Assembly: GCA_029549705.1 (NCBI GenBank)
Contig: JAKPIR010000266.1
Location: 1-13,041, forward strand
Source: Pseudomonadota bacterium
Lineage (GTDB): Bacteria > Pseudomonadota > Gammaproteobacteria > Burkholderiales > Methylophilaceae
Reading direction: 5' to 3'
Length of the DNA: 13,041 bases
The first letter of the stretch is position 1, and each line of letters starts with the position of its first letter. A program made the position numbers and the translations under genes. This document shows, piece after piece, positions 7,202-13,041 of this stretch. The notes under the pieces are model-generated. The model did no database searches, was not told where the DNA came from, and saw nothing but the letters and a program-made list of their open reading frames with translations.

Positions 7202-8134
7202 ATGTTAAAGCAACGTACATTAAAAAAAGCAATTAGCGCCACTGGCGTTGGCCTGCATAACGGCGAAAAGGTTACTCTTACCCTGCGCCCAGCTGCTGCC
7301 AATACGGGTATTGTTTTCAAACGGGTTGATCTGCCTCAACCCAATGAAATTGTGGCTACAGCACATGCCGTGCATGATACTCGGCTGTGCTCAGCGCTTG
7401 AGGCCAATGGCGCGCGCGTTGCAACGGTTGAACATCTGATGTCTGCGTTGGCAGGCTTAGGTATCGATAATGTCTATGTGGATGTGGATGCTGCTGAAAT
7501 TCCGATTATGGACGGCAGTGCAGGCCCTTTTGTTTATTTGCTGCAAGAAGCCGGCATTGCGGAGCTACCTGCCGCTAAAAAATTCATTCGCATTAAAAAA
7601 ACGGTTGAAGTGAAAGAGCAAGATAAATGGGCGCGTTTTGAGCCGTATCATGGCTTTAAAATTGACTTCACTATTGCGTTTAATCATCCTGTTTTTGAGC
7701 ATTCTGGTTGTCAGGTCAAAATTGACTTTGCGACGGATTCTTATATTCAGAAAATTAGCCGTGCACGCACATTTGGTTTTATGCATGAGGTGGAATATTT
7801 GCGCTCAAATGGCTTAGCGCGCGGCGGAAGCCTTGATAACGCGGTAGTGTTAGATGAATACCGTGTTATCAACACAGATGGGCTTCGCTATGACGATGAG
7901 TTTGCTAAACATAAAGTGCTGGATGCAATTGGTGATTTATATATGCTAGGCCACCCGATTTTAGGCGCTTTTTATGCCTACAAGTCTGGTCATGCGCTAA
8001 ATAACCAGCTGATTCGCGCACTGATTCAAGATGAAACTGCTTGGGAATATGCAACTTTTGAAAATATTGAAGACGCGCCAAGCGAGCAACAAGCTAACGA
8101 ATTTGGGAAAATGCACTACCCAGCGTTTGCCTGA
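7202..8134 (+). CDS. lpxC: LpxC, UDP-3-O-acyl-N-acetylglucosamine deacetylase
   Basis: LpxC is the zinc-dependent cytoplasmic deacetylase that catalyses the committed step of lipid A synthesis. From ATG 7202 the product is 310 residues, close to E. coli LpxC (305), and begins MLKQRTLKKAISATGVGLH, which lines up with the E. coli N-terminus. Zinc ligands are seen as His78 (VEHL), His237 and Asp241 (HKVLDAIGD). Glu77 is the expected general base and His264 (SGHALNN) the second catalytic residue. The frame is open to an upstream GTG at 7169, which would add 11 residues without family support, so I prefer the ATG. Its Shine-Dalgarno is mediocre (AAAAGGG ending 13 bases before). A low-efficiency start would suit an enzyme whose level is tightly limited in other bacteria. 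A hairpin terminator follows at 8200-8246. Confidence 0.97.
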   Translation: MLKQRTLKKAISATGVGLHNGEKVTLTLRPAAANTGIVFKRVDLPQPNEIVATAHAVHDTRLCSALEANGARVATVEHLMSALAGLGIDNVYVDVDAAEIPIMDGSAGPFVYLLQEAGIAELPAAKKFIRIKKTVEVKEQDKWARFEPYHGFKIDFTIAFNHPVFEHSGCQVKIDFATDSYIQKISRARTFGFMHEVEYLRSNGLARGGSLDNAVVLDEYRVINTDGLRYDDEFAKHKVLDAIGDLYMLGHPILGAFYAYKSGHALNNQLIRALIQDETAWEYATFENIEDAPSEQQANEFGKMHYPAFA

Positions 8135-8198
8135 TGCGCGTATTTTGCGCTGTAATAAACGGGTTATTTTAGATCAACAATAAGACCAACCTTTTTCG

Positions 8199-8237
8199 AT
8201 GCTCTGAGAGCCTTATAAATAAAGGATTACAGGGCAG
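8199..8237 (+). repeat. 39-bp palindromic repeat, copy 1
   Basis: Starts ATGCTCTGAGAGCCTT, loop ATAAATA, then AAGGATTACAGGGCAG. It matches the reverse complement of 13003-13041 at 33 of 39 positions by eye, including the asymmetric loop and flank (TAAATAAAGG), so the two are copies of one element in opposite orientation. In this copy the outer stem (TGCTCTG with CAGGGCA, one G-T pair) and inner stem (CCTT with AAGG) remain, with mismatches between them. It lies between lpxC and slt. Confidence 0.7.
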
Positions 8238-8246
8238 TATTTTTTT
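8200..8246 (+). terminator. Probable intrinsic terminator after lpxC
   Basis: The hairpin TGCTCTG...CAGGGCA (8200-8206 with 8230-8236), with inner CCTT/AAGG pairs, is followed directly by GTATTTTTTT (8237-8246), the layout of a rho-independent terminator. It lies 66 bases after the lpxC stop and would separate the dcw/lpxC unit from slt. The stem has internal mismatches, so strength is uncertain. Confidence 0.6.
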
Positions 8247-8254
8247 CTCGGGTG

Positions 8255-8347
8255 TTTTTTGTGCACATATTGAGCATATTTGACGATGCGCATTTTGTGT
8301 ACACCACTGAAATTTTTTGTGCAGATTTAAAGCACATCGCGCATTTT
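8255..8347 (+). repeat. Pair of imperfect direct repeats upstream of slt
   Basis: Unit 1 (8255-8296) and unit 2 (8313-8347) both begin TTTTTTGTGCA and both end GCGCATTTT. The first 25 bases match at 20 positions, and unit 1 has 7 extra bases before its end. Unit 2 contains TGTGC and GCACA arms around a 9-base centre, and GTGTACAC (8297-8304) lies between the units. They fill the slt leader and could be regulator sites. No clear promoter was identified; TTGACG at 8280-8285 is a -35 candidate without a good -10. Confidence 0.5.
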
Positions 8348-8361
8348 AAAGGGGCGAACCA

Positions 8362-10338
8362 ATGAACTACATCCGCCTATTTATCGTGCTGGTCACGATC
8401 ACATTTTCTAGTCAAACGTTTGCATTATCGGATGAAGCATTATTTCAGCGCGCCCGCACGTCTTACGCAGCCAAAAATGAATTTGCGCTCGTGGAAGAAG
8501 CGAGCCAGCTAAAAGACCAGCAATACCTCCTTGCGCCATACGCTGATTACTGGTTAATGCTTTTGCGGCTTCAGCAAAATACCGTGCGAGATGAAGAAGT
8601 CCAAAATTTTTTGGCACAATATATCGATATGCCATTTACCGACCGCGTGCGGGGAGAGTGGCTGAAAAAATTGGGTAAAGAGCAGAACTGGGCGCCATTT
8701 TTTGATGAATATGCCCTATTTAAACGCGAGGATATTGCAGTACTTTGCTATGCGCTACAGGGGCATCAATTATTAGGCGATGCCGAAGTGACTGCGCAGG
8801 CAAAGACCTTGTGGCTAACCCCTTCAGAGTTACCAAGCCAATGTACGCCAGTGTTTGATGCATTGCAGGCTTCAGGCGCGCTAACCAACGAGGATATTTG
8901 GTCAAGATTCAGGTTGATATTACATGTGGGTAAACTTGGCGTCGCCAAAGGCGTGGCAGCGCGTTTGGCCAGTGTAGATGCAACTCATTTGAAGTTACTC
9001 GACCGTGCATATCAATCACCACAAGCATTTTTAGATAAACCGCCCGTATCATTAAAAAGCCGTTTTGGTATAGAAGCGAGTTTGTACGCGGTTGATCGCT
9101 TAGCGCGCAATAATATTCAAAGTGCAATTGTCACTTATAAAAAAGTACAAAATTTATTAGAAGCAGAACAGCGTGCTTTTGGTTGGGGGCGAGTAGCGTA
9201 TCATGCTGCACGTAGCCATCATCCGCAGGCGGTGAGTTATTATTATCTGGCTGAAGGTGCTGCACTTGATGAAGAGCAGCTTGCCTGGAAGGTGCGCGCA
9301 GCACTTCGAGACCAAGACTGGCCGACCGTGCTGGATGCAGTCAATGCAATGCAGCCAAAACAGTTAGAGCAAGGTGCCTGGCGTTATTGGAAAGCGCGCG
9401 CCATTAAAGTGGTGGAAGCCAATAACCCAGAAAAAAATGCCGAGGCAGGCGAGCTATTAAGCAAACTCTCAACCGAGCGCCATTTTTATGGTTGGCTGGC
9501 ATTGGACGACATGGGCAGTGTGCTTAGCAATCCATCGGTTGATTTTGTACCTACCGATGCAGAAGTTAACGCAATTGCTAATCTGGCGGGTATCAAACGC
9601 GCGTTAGAGTTGCAGCGCTTGGATATGCGCATGGAGGCAAAGGCAGAATGGGCTTGGGCAATACGCAGTTTTGCTGATACGGAATTATTAGCTGCGGCGG
9701 AATATTCACAAAGAAAAAAATGGTATGACGTGGCCATCAGCACGGCAGATAATACGAAAGTCACGCATAACTTTAACTTGCGTTACCCTACCCCGTATCG
9801 CGAGATGTTTCGCACTTCATCTCGCGAGGTTGATATAGATGAGGCCTGGGTCTATGGCATTACCCGCCAAGAAAGCCGTTTTATGCATTATGCGAAATCT
9901 GGCGTTGGCGCCTCAGGGTTAATGCAGTTGATGCCTGCTACAGCTAAATGGGTAGCACAGCGCAAAGGGCTACGCAGTTACAATAACAGTATGATTCACG
10001 ATTTAACCACCAATATCGATTTTGGTACTTACTATATGCGTTATGCGCTTGATTTAATGAATGGTAATGCGGTGATGGCCACAGCCGGTTACAATGCGGG
10101 CCCTAGCCGCGCAAAAAAATGGATGGCCGCAAAACCGCTAGAAGCCGCCATTTATATCGAAAGTATTCCATTTTTAGAAACTAGGCAATATGTTCAAAAG
10201 GTAATGGCGAATGCGCAAATGTATGCACCGCGTTTGTTAGAAAAAAATTCCGGCGTTAAAATTCAAACCTTGAAAGCACGCTTGGGCATCGTTCCAGGAA
10301 GTGGGCAGTCGGTCGTGTATGATGAAGAAAATGAGTAG
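8362..10338 (+). CDS. slt: Soluble lytic murein transglycosylase (Slt70-like)
   Basis: This periplasmic enzyme cleaves glycan strands between MurNAc and GlcNAc, forming 1,6-anhydroMurNAc, in wall turnover. The 658-residue precursor matches Slt70 length (about 645). It starts with a signal peptide: MNYIR, a hydrophobic core LFIVLVTITF, and probable cleavage after TFA (residue 21). No lipobox cysteine is present, so the mature protein should be soluble. Residues about 25-470 form the alpha-helical superhelical U and L domains. The catalytic SLT domain begins near residue 490: ITRQESRF with catalytic Glu504, then GASGLMQLMPATA, and ATAGYNAGPSRAKKW, all standard goose-lysozyme-like motifs. AAAGGGG at 8348-8354 supports ATG 8362. 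It follows the terminator and repeat-rich leader, so it probably starts a new transcription unit with the next genes. Confidence 0.95.
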   Translation: MNYIRLFIVLVTITFSSQTFALSDEALFQRARTSYAAKNEFALVEEASQLKDQQYLLAPYADYWLMLLRLQQNTVRDEEVQNFLAQYIDMPFTDRVRGEWLKKLGKEQNWAPFFDEYALFKREDIAVLCYALQGHQLLGDAEVTAQAKTLWLTPSELPSQCTPVFDALQASGALTNEDIWSRFRLILHVGKLGVAKGVAARLASVDATHLKLLDRAYQSPQAFLDKPPVSLKSRFGIEASLYAVDRLARNNIQSAIVTYKKVQNLLEAEQRAFGWGRVAYHAARSHHPQAVSYYYLAEGAALDEEQLAWKVRAALRDQDWPTVLDAVNAMQPKQLEQGAWRYWKARAIKVVEANNPEKNAEAGELLSKLSTERHFYGWLALDDMGSVLSNPSVDFVPTDAEVNAIANLAGIKRALELQRLDMRMEAKAEWAWAIRSFADTELLAAAEYSQRKKWYDVAISTADNTKVTHNFNLRYPTPYREMFRTSSREVDIDEAWVYGITRQESRFMHYAKSGVGASGLMQLMPATAKWVAQRKGLRSYNNSMIHDLTTNIDFGTYYMRYALDLMNGNAVMATAGYNAGPSRAKKWMAAKPLEAAIYIESIPFLETRQYVQKVMANAQMYAPRLLEKNSGVKIQTLKARLGIVPGSGQSVVYDEENE

Positions 10339-10374
10339 TTTGAAATCCAATTTGTAGAAATAGGCTAGGATAAA

Positions 10375-11334
10375 ATGCAATCAATCGGGCAGATAAAAGA
10401 AGTGTGTGTATTAGGTGGGTCCGGCTTTGTCGGCAGCAGTATTGTGACGAGGCTAGATGCCGCAGGCTATCAGGTGAAGGTGCTGACGCGCCGGCGCGAA
10501 TCAGCCAAGCATTTATTATTATTGCCCCATGTGCGTGTTGTGGAGTGCAACGTGTTGGATTACAAAGCGCTGAATCGGGAACTGAGAGGTGCTGATGCAG
10601 TGATTAACTTGCTCGGCATTTTGCACCAAAGTCGCCGAAATACGTTCAACTTAATTCATCAGCAATTGCCAGCACAGTTGGCTAGAATTTGCATCGACTT
10701 AAACATTAAGCGTGTGCTGCATATGAGTAGCTTGCGCGCAGATAAAGATGCACCAAGTCAATATTTGCGTTCGAAAGCGGCGGGGGAAGCGTCGCTTATG
10801 GCTGAAAAAAATCGGCTCAATATCACAATATTTAAACCCACCGTTATTTTTGGCCGCCAAGACCGCTTCATCAACTTGTTTGCCAGTATGATTAAGTTTT
10901 TACCCGTCATTTTACTTGCAAAACCAGCGGCTAAATTTCAGCCTGTTTGGGTTGAGGACGTGAGCGCATGCTTTTTGTCGAGCTTAGAAAATCCGGCCAC
11001 TTTTGGCCAAACCTATGAGCTGGCTGGTCCCAAAGTGTACACATTCCGCGCTTTAATTCAGATAATCATGGCGGTGCTGCACATTCATCGGCCTATCATT
11101 GGCCTCAACGACCGTTTGTCTTATCTGCAGGCTTTTTTCATGGAATGGCTGCCGATTAAGCTGATGTCACGTGATAATGTACGGTCGATGGAAGTCGATA
11201 GCGTCAGTGACGCGCCTTTCCCCACCGTGTTTGACCGCACGCCATCTGCACTGGAGACGGTAATTCCGCAATATTTGGTTAACCAAACTTCACGCGGGAA
11301 CTATGATCGCTACCGCCGTCACGCTGCAAGGTAA
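10375..11334 (+). CDS. NDUFA9-like atypical SDR, NAD(P)H-binding protein
   Basis: The 319-residue protein belongs to the atypical short-chain dehydrogenase/reductase group that includes the complex I accessory subunit NDUFA9. An N-terminal Rossmann nucleotide-binding motif GGSGFVG (Gly14, Gly17, Gly20) is followed by NVLDYKAL and GADAVINLLGIL, typical of extended or atypical SDRs. A YLRSK segment (Tyr130, Lys134) stands in the position of the YxxxK pair. FKPTVIFGRQDRF and FQPVWVEDVSACF are characteristic of this subgroup. No signal peptide is seen; a moderately hydrophobic stretch near residues 175-190 could touch the membrane. Substrate is not predictable. Homologues between slt and cca are, to my knowledge, common in betaproteobacteria, but no complex I genes are near. 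AGGA at 10367-10370 is only 4 bases from the ATG. It lies 36 bases after slt and 18 before cca, so co-transcription is likely. Confidence 0.85.
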   Translation: MQSIGQIKEVCVLGGSGFVGSSIVTRLDAAGYQVKVLTRRRESAKHLLLLPHVRVVECNVLDYKALNRELRGADAVINLLGILHQSRRNTFNLIHQQLPAQLARICIDLNIKRVLHMSSLRADKDAPSQYLRSKAAGEASLMAEKNRLNITIFKPTVIFGRQDRFINLFASMIKFLPVILLAKPAAKFQPVWVEDVSACFLSSLENPATFGQTYELAGPKVYTFRALIQIIMAVLHIHRPIIGLNDRLSYLQAFFMEWLPIKLMSRDNVRSMEVDSVSDAPFPTVFDRTPSALETVIPQYLVNQTSRGNYDRYRRHAAR

Positions 11335-11352
11335 GCACGCTTTACTACACGC

Positions 11353-12576
11353 ATGACCATGCAAATATATTTAGTGGGTGGTGCGGTGCGCGACGAACTG
11401 CTTGGGTCAGCCGTCACAGATAGAGATTATGTGGTTGTTGGCAGCAGCGTTGATGAAATGCTAGCGGCCGGGTTTAGACCAGTAGGTAAAGATTTCCCCG
11501 TATTTTTACACCCAAAAACACAAGATGAATATGCGTTAGCAAGGACCGAGCGTAAAGTTGCCAGCGGCTATAAAGGGTTTACTATCCATGCCGCTACCGA
11601 TGTTACGCTTGAGGAAGATTTAGGCCGTCGGGATTTAACAATCAATGCGATGGCAAAAACCAGTGATGGCCATTTGATAGACCCTTATGGTGGCTTAGCA
11701 GACATTCAATCCAAAACGCTGCGTCATGTCAGTGCTGCCTTTGCAGAAGACCCCGTTAGAATTCTAAGAATAGCGCGTTTTGCTGCCCGCTATGCTGATT
11801 TTTCAGTTGCGCCTGAAACGAACGCGCTCATGCAGCAAATGGTGGACGCCGGTGAAGTGGATGCGCTAGTGGCAGAACGTGTGTGGCAAGAGCTGTCGAA
11901 AGGGTTGATGGAAGTGAAACCAAGCCGCATGTTTGAAGTGTTACGCAGTTGCGGTGCATTAAAAAAACTTTTGCCAGAGTTAGATCGGCTTTGGGGTGTG
12001 CCACAACCAGCAAAATATCACCCAGAAATCGATACCGGTGTGCATGTCATGATGGTGATTGATTATGCGGCCAGCAAAGATTTTAGCCTGCCGGTGCGGT
12101 TCGCTGCCTTAATGCACGACTTGGGCAAGGGGACTACGCCCAAAGAAATGCTGCCACGTCATATTGGCCACGAGGCACGTAGCGTGAGCCTACTCAAAGA
12201 GATTACAAAACGACTACGCGTGCCAACAGATTGCAAAGAACTCGCTCAAATGGTGGCAAAATACCACGGCAAATTACATGCGGTAGAAGAAATGCGCCCA
12301 AGCACATTGTTATCGTTTCTAATTGAATTAGATGCGATTCGCCAACCTGGGCGGTTAAAGCTTTTTTTGCAAGCATGTGAGGCTGATTCACGAGGCAGAA
12401 CAGGATTTGAAGAACGAGCGCAGCCTGAAGCCATACGGCTGTTAAGTGCGCTGGATGCGGCTTCCAGTATAGATGCCGGTGCTGTGGCTAGCGGCATTGA
12501 GACCCCAGAAAAAATCAAAACGGCCGTCTTTGAGGCTAGGTTGGCAGCAATACAGTCAAAATTAAAGTTTTTGTAA
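11353..12576 (+). CDS. cca: Multifunctional CCA-adding enzyme (tRNA nucleotidyltransferase with HD domain)
   Basis: Cca adds or repairs the 3' CCA of tRNAs without a nucleic acid template; enzymes of this type also carry an HD phosphohydrolase domain. The product is 407 residues, near E. coli Cca (412). The N-terminal polymerase-beta-like domain has IYLVGGAVRDELLG, the metal-binding DRDYVVVG (Asp23, Asp25), YALARTERK and RRDLTINAMA. Next come DPVRILRIARFAARY and PAKYHPEIDTGVH. The HD domain follows with MHDLGKG (His255-Asp256) and RHIGHE, and the protein ends with ADSRGRTGFE. This is a class II, gammaproteobacterial-type long enzyme. The start may be ATG 11353 or ATG 11359; the latter gives MQIYLVGGAVRD, exactly where E. 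coli Cca begins. Neither has a clear Shine-Dalgarno, suggesting coupling to the gene 18 bases upstream. Confidence 0.96.
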   Translation: MTMQIYLVGGAVRDELLGSAVTDRDYVVVGSSVDEMLAAGFRPVGKDFPVFLHPKTQDEYALARTERKVASGYKGFTIHAATDVTLEEDLGRRDLTINAMAKTSDGHLIDPYGGLADIQSKTLRHVSAAFAEDPVRILRIARFAARYADFSVAPETNALMQQMVDAGEVDALVAERVWQELSKGLMEVKPSRMFEVLRSCGALKKLLPELDRLWGVPQPAKYHPEIDTGVHVMMVIDYAASKDFSLPVRFAALMHDLGKGTTPKEMLPRHIGHEARSVSLLKEITKRLRVPTDCKELAQMVAKYHGKLHAVEEMRPSTLLSFLIELDAIRQPGRLKLFLQACEADSRGRTGFEERAQPEAIRLLSALDAASSIDAGAVASGIETPEKIKTAVFEARLAAIQSKLKFL

Positions 12577-12641
12577 TACAATACCTACCGTTTTGCTGAA
12601 TCGTTGTAATAAAGTATCGGTATTAAAAGAGGTGTAACGCT

Positions 12642-12944
12642 ATGTTAAATAAGCTAAAAGTGATGTTATTTGGCGGTAAGCCAGACCATGAACGCCGCCG
12701 CATTCCACGCGCCGGTAAAGTGCCAGCGGTTGGTGGGCATATTGCCAGGCAACAATTAGTGATGCAAATTACCGGGCCGATGCCGCGTGAATTATGGGAT
12801 TGGTTTGTTCTGATGGGGTGGCGTGAGGTGAATATGAAAACCAACCGTCGGCAAGTGAAAATGCTGCCAAAAGTAGCGTTTGCCAACATTGCAAACGCGA
12901 ACATTAGTGAGCGAGAAACGGTTTATCGCCAAGCGATTAAATAG
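12642..12944 (+). CDS. Small basic protein of unknown function
   Basis: I do not recognise this 100-residue protein. It looks genuine: AGAGGTG at 12628-12634 is at proper distance from the ATG, its codon use looks like its neighbours', and it ends in two stops (TAG TAA, 12942-12947). It is strongly basic. A cluster HERRRIPRAGK near residues 16-26 is followed by a likely folded core, ARQQLVMQITGPMPRELW and DWFVLMGWREVNMKTNRRQ, rich in Trp and Met, then a Lys/Ala/Asn C-terminus. There is no signal peptide, membrane segment, cysteine pair or recognisable catalytic motif. A nucleic-acid or ribosome contact would suit the charge but is only a guess. It follows cca by 65 bases with no terminator between, so it may share that transcript. 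Confidence 0.75.
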   Translation: MLNKLKVMLFGGKPDHERRRIPRAGKVPAVGGHIARQQLVMQITGPMPRELWDWFVLMGWREVNMKTNRRQVKMLPKVAFANIANANISERETVYRQAIK

Positions 12945-13002
12945 TAATTCTGAGGCATATAACATTAAGATATTTAGCACAGCTTAAATCATAACTTTTG
13001 AC

Positions 13003-13041
13003 ATGCTCTGGAAGCCTTTATTTACAAGGCTTTCAGAGCAT
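13003..13041 (-). repeat. 39-bp palindromic repeat, copy 2 (inverted, well preserved)
   Basis: ATGCTCTG (13003-13010) pairs with CAGAGCAT (13034-13041). AAGCCTT (13012-13018) pairs with AAGGCTT (13026-13032). The bases between them, G13011 and T13033, can form a wobble pair on the plus-strand RNA. The result is a continuous 16-bp stem with a 7-base loop TATTTAC. It is an inverted copy of 8199-8237. The window ends at the last stem base, so whether it continues or is followed by a T-tract (making it a terminator for the small basic gene) cannot be seen. Confidence 0.75.

Noticed and set aside
12246..12581. 111-codon minus-strand open frame opposite the 3' end of cca
   Set aside because: It overlaps the conserved HD and C-terminal parts of cca and has no ribosome-binding site or family features; a shadow frame.
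12580..12624. AATACC...GGTATT inverted repeat and a repeated TTGTAATA between cca and the small basic gene
   Set aside because: The arms are 6 bases with a loop of over 30 bases, the direct repeat is short and AT-rich, and no promoter hexamers fit well around them.

Overview
The window is a run of plus-strand housekeeping genes. It covers the 3' part of a division and cell wall (dcw) cluster and the genes that follow it. Gene content, protein motifs (MurB-Ddl-FtsQ-FtsA-FtsZ-LpxC order, an FtsZ tail ending in an EYDIPAFLRKQ peptide) and the downstream trio slt / NDUFA9-like / cca point to a betaproteobacterium. The moderate, slightly AT-leaning composition would fit a Methylophilaceae-type methylotroph. 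That family-level placement is an inference from general resemblance, not from a search.

Layout. Positions 1-430 hold the C-terminal part of murG, cut by the window edge. Then murC (441-1841), murB (1842-2753), ddl (2746-3669) and ftsQ (3659-4459) are packed with touching or overlapping ends, so they are almost certainly co-transcribed and translationally coupled. ftsA (4489-5727) follows after 29 bases containing a small hairpin that overlaps its Shine-Dalgarno sequence. A 98-base spacer with degenerate short repeats separates ftsA from ftsZ (5826-7013). lpxC (7202-8134) has its own leader with a possible promoter and a perfect 16-bp palindrome. It is followed by a probable intrinsic terminator built from a 39-bp palindromic repeat. 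A new unit starts with slt (8362-10338, periplasmic lytic transglycosylase), then an NDUFA9-like SDR protein (10375-11334), cca (11353-12576) and a 100-residue basic protein of unknown function (12642-12944). The window ends exactly at the end of a second, inverted copy of the 39-bp palindrome (13003-13041).

How the genes work together. MurG, MurC, MurB and Ddl make and assemble peptidoglycan precursors. FtsQ, FtsA and FtsZ form the divisome core that directs septal synthesis. LpxC commits UDP-GlcNAc derivatives to lipid A, using the same precursor pool as peptidoglycan. Slt cleaves the finished wall. Cca repairs tRNA 3' ends and is unrelated in function.

I did not find a new multi-gene system. 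The coding content is ordinary. The points worth a second look are non-coding: a dispersed 39-bp palindromic repeat family (33 of 39 matches between two inverted copies), the lpxC-leader palindrome, a pair of imperfect direct repeats upstream of slt, the hairpin masking the ftsA ribosome-binding site, and the repeat-bearing ftsA-ftsZ spacer. The small basic protein is the only unidentified gene. No tRNA, rRNA, CRISPR array, insertion sequence or pseudogene was seen, and no gene-free stretch exceeds 300 bases.
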